DNA from: Desulfosporosinus meridiei DSM 13257
Lineage (GTDB): Bacteria > Bacillota > Desulfitobacteriia > Desulfitobacteriales > Desulfitobacteriaceae
DNA: 64,000 nt
Reading direction: 5' to 3'
Assembly: GCF_000231385.2 (NCBI RefSeq)
Contig: NC_018515.1
Location: 2,686,501-2,750,500, forward strand
Shown here: one piece after another, positions 7,924 to 15,377 of the stretch
Numbering within the stretch: the stretch's first letter is position 1
How the letters are laid out: each line of letters opens with the position of its first letter
The notes under the pieces: model-generated
The model's input: the letters and a program-made list of their open reading frames with translations, nothing else
What the model was told of the DNA's origin: nothing
The model's database searches: none
Position numbers and translations under genes: made by a program

Positions 7924-8775
7924 TTATCTGTCTATGATGTCTAATTCGATGAGCTCACGATATAGTTCTTTTCTTCGATCAGCAAGAAAGAAGCTATCTC
8001 TCATAGATGTTCGCTCCGGACGACGGATATGATTGATCCTCTCTGCTGATAGGGTAGCTGCAAGGATTCCGTCCTCCCCAATTTGTGCTTTCTCAAACAA
8101 GTCACCTTTGGGCCCAACAATAATTGCCCCGCCACTAAAATTTTTGGATTTTCCGTTATTCCCGACTAAATTACAGGCACCTATATAGACAGAATTATCA
8201 TAGGCTCTAGCACCAAGGTATCTCATCCAGATCTCTTTACGGTCTCCTGCTACTAATGGTGAAGCATGAGGTGCAAATAGTACCTCAGCTCCTTTGAGAG
8301 AATAAATTGCAGCTGTTTCAGGGAAATGCCAATCCCAACATATCCCAACTGCAAACGAAGTACCATGAGCCGTAAAAACCGGGAAATTATCTCCGGGTGA
8401 AAAGAATTCTAACTCACTACGTCCTAAATGGACTTTACGATATACCTTAGGTTCCTCACCAGGTGTCAAGATAACATGGGATATATAAGGCTTATGCTCC
8501 TTTGACTTCTGCTCAACCATACCAACTAGAAGGGTCAGTCCCAGGTCCATTGAGCACTCTCTTAGATGCTTAATCCACGTACTTTCCAGGGAGTTTGCTA
8601 TTTCTGAAGCATGATTAGGAGAATACCCATTTAGGGCACATTCCGGAAAGCATAGCAAGGAGACCTCCTGCTTTTGAGCATTTTCAGCTAAATGAATGAT
8701 ATTATTAAAGTTCAGTCCAGTCTCCCCCACTATTGATTCCATCTGAACGAGTCCGATTCGGCAATCATCTTTCAT
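7924..8775 (-). CDS. Carbon-nitrogen hydrolase (nitrilase superfamily)
   Basis: Amidase/carbamoylase of the nitrilase superfamily, 283 residues. The Glu-Lys-Cys catalytic triad is visible: Glu in LLCFPECALNGY (about residue 46), Lys in YRKVHLG (about 116) and Cys in VGICWDWHFPE (about 148). The substrate is not evident; N-carbamoylputrescine, omega-amides or short amides are possible. The start is weakly supported: a good purine-rich site lies about 16 bases upstream and a poorer AAGATAAG directly before the ATG. It is followed upstream by a LysR gene on the same strand 46 bases away, so the two may be co-transcribed with the regulator first. Confidence 0.9.
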   Translation of the reverse strand: MKDDCRIGLVQMESIVGETGLNFNNIIHLAENAQKQEVSLLCFPECALNGYSPNHASEIANSLESTWIKHLRECSMDLGLTLLVGMVEQKSKEHKPYISHVILTPGEEPKVYRKVHLGRSELEFFSPGDNFPVFTAHGTSFAVGICWDWHFPETAAIYSLKGAEVLFAPHASPLVAGDRKEIWMRYLGARAYDNSVYIGACNLVGNNGKSKNFSGGAIIVGPKGDLFEKAQIGEDGILAATLSAERINHIRRPERTSMRDSFFLADRRKELYRELIELDIIDR

Positions 8776-8821
8776 CTTATCTTGTGCTCGTCCTTCCTTT
8801 TATCTCTAAGCATCTAATGTC

Positions 8822-9763
8822 CTATTCCATATCGACTATTTCATTATAATCTCTGCTTAAAACATCTGAAAGTAACCTGTGATCATGAAGCAGGTTTATC
8901 AAAATACGTTCATCTTTTGTTTGCGAAGTCCTAGCATTTGTAAGAATACTTAGAGGTCGATAAATAGGGGCATCTTGAATCTTTAAAGTTTTGAATAGTT
9001 TTTGATCCGCTTCACGGCTAACTGTTAAGGAAGATATTATAGTAATTCCTAGACCCGCTGAAACCAATTGTTTAATCGCTTGTGTACTGCCCAACTCCAT
9101 TGAGACGTTTAATTGATCTGGATCCATTCCCCTCTCTTGGAGTGCCATCTCCATTACCTTTCGTGTTCCTGAACCATCCTCTCTTGTCACTAAGCGTTCA
9201 TTGGGGAGTTCAGCAAGAGTAATGCTTTTCCGTGATGCCCAAGGATGAAAATTTGATACTACTACAACCAATTCGTCTTCCCAAAAGTTTTCGACATTTA
9301 AATCCTTGTGCTGTGGAACCGGCCCCTCAATTAAACCGATATGTATCTTCTTTTCAAGAACATCTTGTGAAATTGACTCTGTATTGGCTATCTTCACCTT
9401 AAAATCTACATCAGGGTGGGTTTTAAATAGAAAGGCTAAAATATTGGGAAGAATATACTCGCCAATTGTTAAAGTCGATCCGAGATAAATCAATCCCCGT
9501 TGATCCTTAGCAAGAGCGCTAATTTGCTCTTTAGCATTGGATAAAATATCCAACACACTACGTACATGTGCATAAAAGATTTTTCCCTCTTTAGTTAGAG
9601 TTACACCTTTATTAGTACGATCAAAAAAGCGCGCACCATATTGATTCTCTAAATTTTGAATCTGTAAACTAATACTTGGTTGACTCATATGCAGCTTTTT
9701 CGCAGCTAAAGTTATGTTTCTAGTTTCTGCCACCTCTTTGAAGACAAGAAGGTGTTGTTCCAT
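8822..9763 (-). CDS. LysR family transcriptional regulator
   Basis: LysR-type regulator of 313 residues, typical length. Winged helix-turn-helix at residues 1-60 (ITLAAKKLHMSQPSISLQIQNLE, written here as the recognition region), then a periplasmic-binding-protein-like effector domain from about 90 to 295 with the usual IGEYILP and GLIEGP segments. It resembles CysL/CbbR-type members. AAGGGG precedes the ATG. The target may be the amidase gene directly downstream; its position next to dsrN could also mean control of sulfur genes, which is inference. A 12-bp palindrome at 9843-9854 is a possible operator. Confidence 0.9.
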   Translation of the reverse strand: MEQHLLVFKEVAETRNITLAAKKLHMSQPSISLQIQNLENQYGARFFDRTNKGVTLTKEGKIFYAHVRSVLDILSNAKEQISALAKDQRGLIYLGSTLTIGEYILPNILAFLFKTHPDVDFKVKIANTESISQDVLEKKIHIGLIEGPVPQHKDLNVENFWEDELVVVVSNFHPWASRKSITLAELPNERLVTREDGSGTRKVMEMALQERGMDPDQLNVSMELGSTQAIKQLVSAGLGITIISSLTVSREADQKLFKTLKIQDAPIYRPLSILTNARTSQTKDERILINLLHDHRLLSDVLSRDYNEIVDME

Positions 9764-10084
9764 GATGATGTATCCCCTTCCTAGATCCCTTATATAATTA
9801 GCTCTCTCTACAAATTCATTGTAAACACATTAAGCTATCACTATTATTAATAATCGTTGTTAAAATAAGGCCTACAAATGATCCTTAAAAAATTGGTGCT
9901 TACATCCAATCATAAAGAAATATAATGAAAAGATTCCCCTTCCCTCCTAGGTGTATTAAAAAAACATTTTTCCTTCATTGCAAATGGATCAATCTCTATT
10001 AATATAATATCACCCAAATCAGTTATTAGCCAGATGGAGACTAATTTTTTCGAAAAAAAGGTTTATAGCAATAGGAAATAACAA
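9764..10084. other. Intergenic region upstream of the LysR gene
   Basis: AT-rich stretch of about 320 bases without a supportable gene on either strand. It should contain the LysR promoter. The only distinct motif is the perfect 12-bp palindrome ATTATTAATAAT at 9843-9854, about 80 bases upstream of the LysR start, a plausible but unproven LysR-type site. Confidence 0.4.
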
Positions 10085-10136
10085 AATCAATAATAATAAA
10101 GCTTTCCAATATTGGAAAGCTTTATTATTATTGATT
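10085..10136. terminator. 52-bp perfect palindrome downstream of dsrN
   Basis: Twenty-six bases (10085-10110) are followed with no spacer by their exact reverse complement (10111-10136). It lies about 50 bases past the dsrN stop on the dsrN strand, followed by a T-rich stretch, so it most likely ends the dsr operon. At this length it could also extrude as a cruciform. Confidence 0.75.
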
Positions 10137-10187
10137 AGTATAGTGATTTTTAATCAATAGAAACTTAAGAACTATTAAAAATTCATA

Positions 10188-11657
10188 TTAGCCTGATATT
10201 TTTTTGGCCTTTGACCATCTTGTATTGCTATAAAGTATAGCCATATTTATTAAACCTTCAGCCCATTCCGGACAACCCAAAGCATGAATGTGATTATATG
10301 CAGCAAATATATTTTTATAACAAAGTCCATCATGCTGACCATCAATTCCATGACCTCTCTTAACCTTGAAACCAAACTTCAGATTAGGTGCTAAATTAAT
10401 AACACGAGAGTTATGGAATTCATGCCCCCGAATTTGAGTCTTATCTGGAAACCAAAGCTGATCGGGACTTGTCTCCATAATAGTATAACCGTGACCTTGA
10501 GGCTTACCTTCCATCTGAGTATCAAAAGGAAGCAGCCCAACCATCTCATAGTTTTGAGTAGAAGTCCGAATAGAGCGGCCAAGATACATTAGTCCGCCGC
10601 ACTCTGCATAAATAGGTAATCCCTTTTCTCCGGCAAGTCGTATCTCATCGCGCAATAAACAATTAGCTTCGAGCCTTTGAGCAAAGACCTCAGGAAACCC
10701 CCCGCCAATATATAGCGCATCAAGATTATCAGGAAGTTGATTATCCAAAAGTGCACTAATAGAAACCACATCAGCTCTTCGTTTCAAAATTTCAATATTC
10801 TCCTGATAATAAAAACTGAAGGCCGCGTCCTGAATAATCCCTATCTTAGGCCTTATACTTCTATTCTTAAAAGATAGATCTGGAGACGAATTAAGAACTA
10901 TAGACTCTGAATAACTTGGTAGTTCCGGAGCATTTTGTGCTAAGGCAAAAATCTTTGTTAAATCAACATGTTCACTAATTACATCAGCAAGATAATCTAG
11001 CAATTTTTCCGTTTCAGCATACTCTCCATTGGTAACCAAGCCAAGATGTCGATCTGGGATACATAAATTTGCATCTTTAGGAATTGCCCCTACAACTGGT
11101 ATTTTACAAAACTCTTCTATAGCCTCTCTAGCAACCTTTTCATGACGAGCCCGTGCTACTTTATTAAGGACAACTCCAACGATTTTAACATCAGGATCAA
11201 AATGCTGGTACCCCATTACCATTGCTGCAATACTTCTAGTCATACGTGTGGCATCAACCACAAATAATACCGGGGTACAAGTGACTTTAGCAATTTCAGC
11301 GGTAGAGCTGCTACCTTGAAGGTCAAGACCATCATACAGTCCCATAGCTCCCTCAATGATCGTTATTTGCTTATCAGAAGCTTGATCAAGAATTGAGCTG
11401 CAAATTTGAGTTTTATTCATAAAAAAAGAATCTAAGTTACGACATGTCTTACCTGCGGCCGCTGAGTGCCAACTAGCATCAATATAGTCTGGGCCTTTTT
11501 TAAAAGGCTGTACAGCTAACCCTTGTCGTGCGAAAGCTCTGAGTAGTCCAAGGGTAAACGTTGTTTTTCCGCTCCGCCCCTGAGGTGCTCCAATTACTAA
11601 GCGAGGGACATTTTTAATGCTCTGATCATTGGTTAATAAAGATTTGATAATACCCAC
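10188..11657 (-). CDS. dsrN: Cobyrinate a,c-diamide synthase-like amidotransferase of the dsr operon (DsrN)
   Basis: ATP- and glutamine-dependent amidase related to CobB/CbiA. In sulfite-reducing organisms the dsr-linked version is DsrN, proposed to amidate siroheme to siroamide for DsrAB. The 489 residues comprise an N-terminal dethiobiotin-synthetase-like ATPase (P-loop GAPQGRSGKTTF at residues 24-35) and a C-terminal class I glutamine amidotransferase domain, with the catalytic Cys in YAECGGLMYLG (about 355) and histidine-containing GHEFHNS (about 415). GTG at 11657 is preceded by AAAGG at short spacing. It lies 202 bases after dsrD across a large hairpin. Location favours DsrN; a role in cobalamin synthesis remains possible. 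Confidence 0.88.
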   Translation of the reverse strand: MGIIKSLLTNDQSIKNVPRLVIGAPQGRSGKTTFTLGLLRAFARQGLAVQPFKKGPDYIDASWHSAAAGKTCRNLDSFFMNKTQICSSILDQASDKQITIIEGAMGLYDGLDLQGSSSTAEIAKVTCTPVLFVVDATRMTRSIAAMVMGYQHFDPDVKIVGVVLNKVARARHEKVAREAIEEFCKIPVVGAIPKDANLCIPDRHLGLVTNGEYAETEKLLDYLADVISEHVDLTKIFALAQNAPELPSYSESIVLNSSPDLSFKNRSIRPKIGIIQDAAFSFYYQENIEILKRRADVVSISALLDNQLPDNLDALYIGGGFPEVFAQRLEANCLLRDEIRLAGEKGLPIYAECGGLMYLGRSIRTSTQNYEMVGLLPFDTQMEGKPQGHGYTIMETSPDQLWFPDKTQIRGHEFHNSRVINLAPNLKFGFKVKRGHGIDGQHDGLCYKNIFAAYNHIHALGCPEWAEGLINMAILYSNTRWSKAKKISG

Positions 11658-11736
11658 ACCTTTCTTGGAGATATTTTTCAGGAGAGAAATTACGTTAAAT
11701 AGTTATTAGGGTTGATCTTTCTCATGAGATAAAATT

Positions 11737-11810
11737 GACCACCCTGAATCCCGTTCCTATAATGCAGATCCAATCGGCAGAAACAGGAACATAGGGTATT
11801 TAGGATGGTC
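11737..11810 (-). other. Long RNA hairpin between dsrD and dsrN
   Basis: On the operon strand GACCATCC... pairs with ...GGGTGGTC over 13 positions with one mismatch and one wobble. An inner CCC/GGG and GTTCCT/AGGAAC extend the stem. A 26-base apical loop remains. The following sequence has only a short T-run. It may act as attenuator, partial terminator, or 3' stabiliser of the dsrABD message. Confidence 0.6.
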
Positions 11811-11859
11811 TATATACTCATAATGATCATGTCTATCTAGAGTAGTAGAATCAGTTCAA

Positions 11860-12081
11860 TTAGTCTGGAGTTTGAACCTTACCTTTTAAGCAAATGAAGG
11901 TTGTAGTAATATAGAGGTACTCAACGAGATCTTCAGCAGTTAATTCCTTGACTGCATTGTCAACATCACTCTTTGAGGCTCCAATAGCTACGGCAACATC
12001 TCTGCTTTTAGCTTTTTGAACTTTGCCAAGGTATTCTAAAACCTTAGCTTTAATTTCGGGATCTGCTGGTCCTCTTGCCAT
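11860..12081 (-). CDS. dsrD: DsrD, small partner of dissimilatory sulfite reductase
   Basis: Winged-helix protein of 73 residues (77 if TTG at 12093 is used) encoded directly after dsrB, the standard place for dsrD in sulfate reducers. DsrD has been shown to stimulate sulfite reduction by DsrAB. The sequence shows the helix-turn-helix pattern (PEIKAKVLEYLGKVQ, SRDVAVAIGASKSDVDNAV) and the C-terminal beta wing ending CLKGK. ATG at 12081 gives the expected N terminus (MARGPADPEIK), but neither start has a strong Shine-Dalgarno site, so translational coupling to dsrB (34 bases away) may help. Confidence 0.9.
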   Translation of the reverse strand: MARGPADPEIKAKVLEYLGKVQKAKSRDVAVAIGASKSDVDNAVKELTAEDLVEYLYITTTFICLKGKVQTPD

Positions 12082-12115
12082 TTTAAATACCAACTTTCTA
12101 CATTATTCCTTCAGA

Positions 12116-13174
12116 TTAGTACTTAAATTGTGCTGAAGTACGGAACGTCTCTCTTGAGAAGATATAGTCGTCGATCAACATGTCTGAGAACGGAAGCTCA
12201 GCCATGGTGAAGAATCTTTCCCAACCAATCCGCTCAACCCACTCACCAACGCGCTCACCATCATTAGCATTAGCAATCCAGAGTTCAACAATTTTTCGAA
12301 TTGCTTCAGTTGTCTCAGGCCAACGAGGTGCGGTGTTTGGAAGGAAAGGAATAACCATACGAGAGAAGCTCGGCGAAGTACGAGCATTAGAAGTCTTTCC
12401 ACCAATGAGGATGGCTATACCATCATTCTTAGGATCATAGATTTCCATAGCTGGAGACATTGTGTAGCAGTTACCGCAATACATACATTTATCTTCATTA
12501 ACGATAACACTCTTGTTTTTCGGATCTGGACGAATAGCTCCAGTCGGGCAGCTAGCTACAAGACTTGGAATCTCTGTACCTTTACGAATTACTTCGTGGT
12601 TGATACGAGGAGGAGTTCTATGAACACCTACTATTGCAATATCACTGCAGTGTGCAGCTCCACACATATTCAAGCAGCATGCTAAGCCCATTTTTAATTT
12701 AGCAGGAAGCTTCATGGTATTAAAGTACTCATATAAGTCATCCATTACTGCTTTAACAACGCCTGAAGCATCAGTAGCAGGAGTATGACAGTGTACCCAC
12801 CCTTGAGTGTGTACGATATTGCTTACGGAACGTCCAGTTCCACCAACACTTAGACCTTCAGCTTCTAATTTCTCGAGCAATGGATTGAGTTTAGCTTCGT
12901 CAGATACTAAAAACTCAATGTTGTTACGAGTTGTCCAGCGAAGGTAACCATCGCAATACTCGTCAGCTATTACACAAACATCGCGAATAAAATCAATACT
13001 GACTAATCGTGGGGTTCCAACACGGACGCTATACAGAGCTGCACCACTTTCACCAACATGTTTTAATACGCCTGGACGAGGAATTTCATGATATTTCCAT
13101 TTGCCATAATTCTCTTCTACAATTGGAGGAAGCATCTTCTTATAATGCGGAGGTCCTTGATCTAAAATTGCCAT
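12116..13174 (-). CDS. dsrB: Dissimilatory sulfite reductase beta subunit
   Basis: Beta subunit of the cytoplasmic DsrAB heterotetramer, which reduces sulfite to the DsrC-bound trisulfide. At 352 residues it has the family length. Visible motifs are CHTPATD near residue 131, the siroheme/[4Fe-4S] cysteines in [12 protein letters not shown] near 165, and a ferredoxin domain with CPTGAI and CMYCGNC near 210-235. GAGAGGTGG precedes the ATG. It follows dsrA by 39 bases. I see no missing ligand. Together with dsrA it shows that the organism respires sulfate or sulfite. Confidence 0.97.
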   Translation of the reverse strand: MAILDQGPPHYKKMLPPIVEENYGKWKYHEIPRPGVLKHVGESGAALYSVRVGTPRLVSIDFIRDVCVIADEYCDGYLRWTTRNNIEFLVSDEAKLNPLLEKLEAEGLSVGGTGRSVSNIVHTQGWVHCHTPATDASGVVKAVMDDLYEYFNTMKLPAKLKMGLACCLNMCGAAHCSDIAIVGVHRTPPRINHEVIRKGTEIPSLVASCPTGAIRPDPKNKSVIVNEDKCMYCGNCYTMSPAMEIYDPKNDGIAILIGGKTSNARTSPSFSRMVIPFLPNTAPRWPETTEAIRKIVELWIANANDGERVGEWVERIGWERFFTMAELPFSDMLIDDYIFSRETFRTSAQFKY

Positions 13175-13213
13175 CGTTATCCACCTCTCGTTAGCTACTT
13201 ATTATTTTTAAAA

Positions 13214-14434
13214 CTAGAGCTTTGATCCGTCAAGTGCTGTTCCGCTTCTGTCAAGGTCATCTTGGTTCCAGAACACATACGGATTAGCACGTGGGCGGAA
13301 GACCATTTGCGGTACAGGAGGAACATCGATACCGTTCAAGAATTTAGTCATTCCTAAGCGATAAATTGTTTCACCGATACGTTCGCGGGATTTGCCATGC
13401 TCATCCCACCACTCCCAGATACGACGCATAAGATCTTTAAACTCGGCAAAGTCGTCTTCTGCTTCCATTTTCATGAAAGGAATAATAACCCAAGACATGA
13501 AGGCGGACTGAACAATGGTTGATTTACCACCGATTAAGATGGTTGCGCCTTTTTCTTTTCCTGGCTGGATAGCTTTAGGCATAACATTGATACAATGCAT
13601 GCAACGTGTGCAATCTTCTCCTTTTACGCTGAGTTCTTGTGTCTCAGCATTAAAGGTCAGACAGCTAGTTGGGCATTTGTCACAGACAGCTGCTTTAATA
13701 TCAATTTTAGCAGCATACTCTTTAACAGCGTCTTGGTCAATTCTTAGTGTATCGCGCCAGGTACCAATTACTGAGCAGTCGGAACGAGCAATTGAAGATG
13801 TGCAGTCGTTTGCACAACCGGAAAACTTAATTTTGCTCTTATATGGCCACATAGGACGATGAAGCTCATCCATGAATTCGTTCGTAATATTATAACATGC
13901 TTCTAAGGTATCATAACAAGCATGTTCACAACGTCCTGGTCCAACGCAGCAGTTAGGAGTTCTTAGGCAAGATCCTGAACCACCGAGGTCGAATCCAGCT
14001 TCACTAAACTCGTCAAAGATAGGTTGGATATGCTCTGTTTTACAACCTAAAAGAATAATATCACCGGTAGATCCATGCATATTTGTTAAGCCACTACCAT
14101 ACTTCTCCCAAATATCACAAACCGTACGTAATGTTTTTGTGTTGTAGAACCATCCTGATGGCTGGAGTAAACGGACTGTATGGAACTCAGCTACGTTAGG
14201 ATAAGTTTGTGGCTCGTCAACATAACGACCGATAACTCCACCGCCGTAACCTCTAACTCCAACAATACCACCGTGTTTCCAGTGTCCTCTACGCTCTTTA
14301 TAGGATCTTTCCAAGACTTGGAGCAATTCGCCTGCAGCTTCACTCTTCACTGCAGCGCGTTTAATTTCCGTCACAAAACTGGGCCATTTACCTTTTTCAA
14401 GTTCGTCCAGTAGTGGCGTATTCTTTTCTGTCAT
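13214..14434 (-). CDS. dsrA: Dissimilatory sulfite reductase alpha subunit
   Basis: Catalytic alpha subunit of DsrAB, 406 residues. Siroheme-[4Fe-4S] ligands are in CVGPGRCEHAC (about 162-172) and FSGCANDC (about 204-211); a ferredoxin-like insert carries CDKCPTSC (about 248) and CTRCMHC (about 280). CGGAGGGTG precedes the ATG with good spacing. The gene is 35 bases downstream of a ferredoxin gene and probably shares its transcript. Product acts in the cytoplasm with electrons arriving through DsrC and DsrMK-type complexes and possibly ferredoxin. Confidence 0.97.
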   Translation of the reverse strand: MTEKNTPLLDELEKGKWPSFVTEIKRAAVKSEAAGELLQVLERSYKERRGHWKHGGIVGVRGYGGGVIGRYVDEPQTYPNVAEFHTVRLLQPSGWFYNTKTLRTVCDIWEKYGSGLTNMHGSTGDIILLGCKTEHIQPIFDEFSEAGFDLGGSGSCLRTPNCCVGPGRCEHACYDTLEACYNITNEFMDELHRPMWPYKSKIKFSGCANDCTSSIARSDCSVIGTWRDTLRIDQDAVKEYAAKIDIKAAVCDKCPTSCLTFNAETQELSVKGEDCTRCMHCINVMPKAIQPGKEKGATILIGGKSTIVQSAFMSWVIIPFMKMEAEDDFAEFKDLMRRIWEWWDEHGKSRERIGETIYRLGMTKFLNGIDVPPVPQMVFRPRANPYVFWNQDDLDRSGTALDGSKL

Positions 14435-14469
14435 GGCACACCCTCCGTCTTTTAGTTTATGGGGTCTAT

Positions 14470-14658
14470 TTACATTTCAGTGATAGTGATAGCACCAGTC
14501 GGACAAACTGAAGTGCAGCTTTCGCATCCCATGCATTCTGATTCGTCACCAGTAACATGAGCCTTGTCCTCGCTAAATCCAAGCAGGTGGGCGGGGCATC
14601 CTTCAGTACAAGAGTCACATCCCGAACATAGATCTTCGTCGATTGATACGATAAACAC
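14470..14658 (-). CDS. 2[4Fe-4S] ferredoxin leading the dsrABD operon
   Basis: Low-potential electron carrier of 62 residues with two complete CxxCxxCxxxC clusters: CSGCDSCTEGC near residue 11 and CMGCESCTSVC near 43. The first cluster is followed by PAH rather than the usual CP-T, which is slightly unusual. GTG at 14658 is selected because AAGGAGG lies 8 bases before it; the longer frame starts inside that site. Only 35 bases separate it from dsrA, so co-transcription is likely and suggests a role as electron donor to, or maturation partner of, sulfite reductase. The role is inferred from position. Confidence 0.93.
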   Translation of the reverse strand: MFIVSIDEDLCSGCDSCTEGCPAHLLGFSEDKAHVTGDESECMGCESCTSVCPTGAITITEM

Positions 14659-14753
14659 AATATACACCTCCTTAAACTATTAAAGAGAACAATCAAACAT
14701 TGGACACTGTAAAACTTTTCACTTGTGTAAATTAACACTAGTCCATGTAAATA

Positions 14754-14782
14754 ATTTAACACCTGAAGTTCCATTCGTACAA
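14754..14782 (-). promoter_or_regulatory. Possible promoter of the ferredoxin-dsrABD operon
   Basis: On the minus strand TTGTAC, 17 bases, TTAAAT, giving a leader of about 90 bases. Two near-palindromic TGTTAA-N-TTACA sequences of CRP/FNR-like appearance lie just downstream (14725-14760), and an ACAATATA/TATATTGT inverted repeat lies upstream at about 14780-14810. Match to consensus is modest. Confidence 0.3.
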
Positions 14783-14812
14783 TATATAATACAGATTGTA
14801 CTATATTGTTTT

Positions 14813-14998
14813 TTAATCATGGCCAAGGTTGTAGTGAGTATTTAAAATATGTTCTATAGACAATAATTCCTCTTTTGTAGAGATTAACTTTCTTAAACCC
14901 TCTTCTTTGAAGTAAACACGCAGTTCATGACCTCTAATTCCTTGACCCAAGACAGTGATATATTGAACAATTGGATGGTATTTATCCCTTCTTCTCAT
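14813..14998 (-). CDS. Hypothetical protein, 61 residues
   Basis: Charged short frame (starts MRRRDKYHPIVQY, ends NTHYNLGHD) upstream of the ferredoxin gene. I do not recognise it. It has one predicted amphipathic helix (STKEELLSIEHILNTH). No clear Shine-Dalgarno site precedes the ATG. It sits between the dsr operon and a flavoprotein remnant and may itself be part of a decayed gene. Treat as doubtful coding sequence. Confidence 0.35.
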   Translation of the reverse strand: MRRRDKYHPIVQYITVLGQGIRGHELRVYFKEEGLRKLISTKEELLSIEHILNTHYNLGHD

Positions 14999-15081
14999 CA
15001 GTCATATAAACTTATAACTCTGAACTCTTTAAATGGCAGAGGACTACCTTCAACTTCTTCCGCCACTCGAGTATCAAGAAT

Positions 15082-15285
15082 TTAGTTTTTCACAGGCTTG
15101 AAGGCGGTTCTGACGGTTTTTGTACTGGTTCTCTTAGCAAAACCTAAACCAATATTTTTTAACGTTGTTGCAGCGTGAATAAGAACTTCAATAGCTATTG
15201 TAAATGGAGGAGCATAAGCTAGCTCTATATCAATTATATTTACAATCATTGCCTCCGAGCACGGCCAATATACTTCACTCTCCAT
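15082..15285 (-). pseudogene. C-terminal remnant of an FAD/NAD-dependent disulfide oxidoreductase
   Basis: A 67-codon frame whose core DIELAYAPPFTIAIEVLIHAA matches the dimerisation domain of CoA-disulfide reductase/NADH oxidase-type flavoproteins, where the usual text is D(L/I)ELAYAPPFS.A.dP...A. Everything N-terminal to this (FAD and NAD domains, about 320 residues) is missing, and the residues after the motif do not continue the family. It lies between the dsrMK terminator and the dsrAB operon. It is most simply a leftover from deletion of an oxidoreductase gene, though a short expressed protein cannot be excluded. Confidence 0.55.
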
Positions 15286-15301
15286 TATTTGGATTCTTTA
15301 A

Positions 15302-15337
15302 AAAAGGCCATTTCAGAAAGTTCTGAAATGGCCTTTT
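15302..15337 (-). terminator. Terminator of the dsrMK operon
   Basis: Perfect 17-bp stem (AAAAGGCCATTTCAGAA and complement) with a two-base loop and flanking T-run on the minus strand, 40 bases after the dsrK stop. Confidence 0.9.
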
Positions 15338-15377
15338 GGGATTTGTAAATAGCTAAAAAATACAGGTAGAGTACATC

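Noticed and set aside
12180-12440. Plus-strand open frames within dsrB, dsrA, dsrK and the glucan synthase gene
   Set aside because: They lie antisense to strongly conserved genes, have no ribosome binding site and no protein-like motifs.
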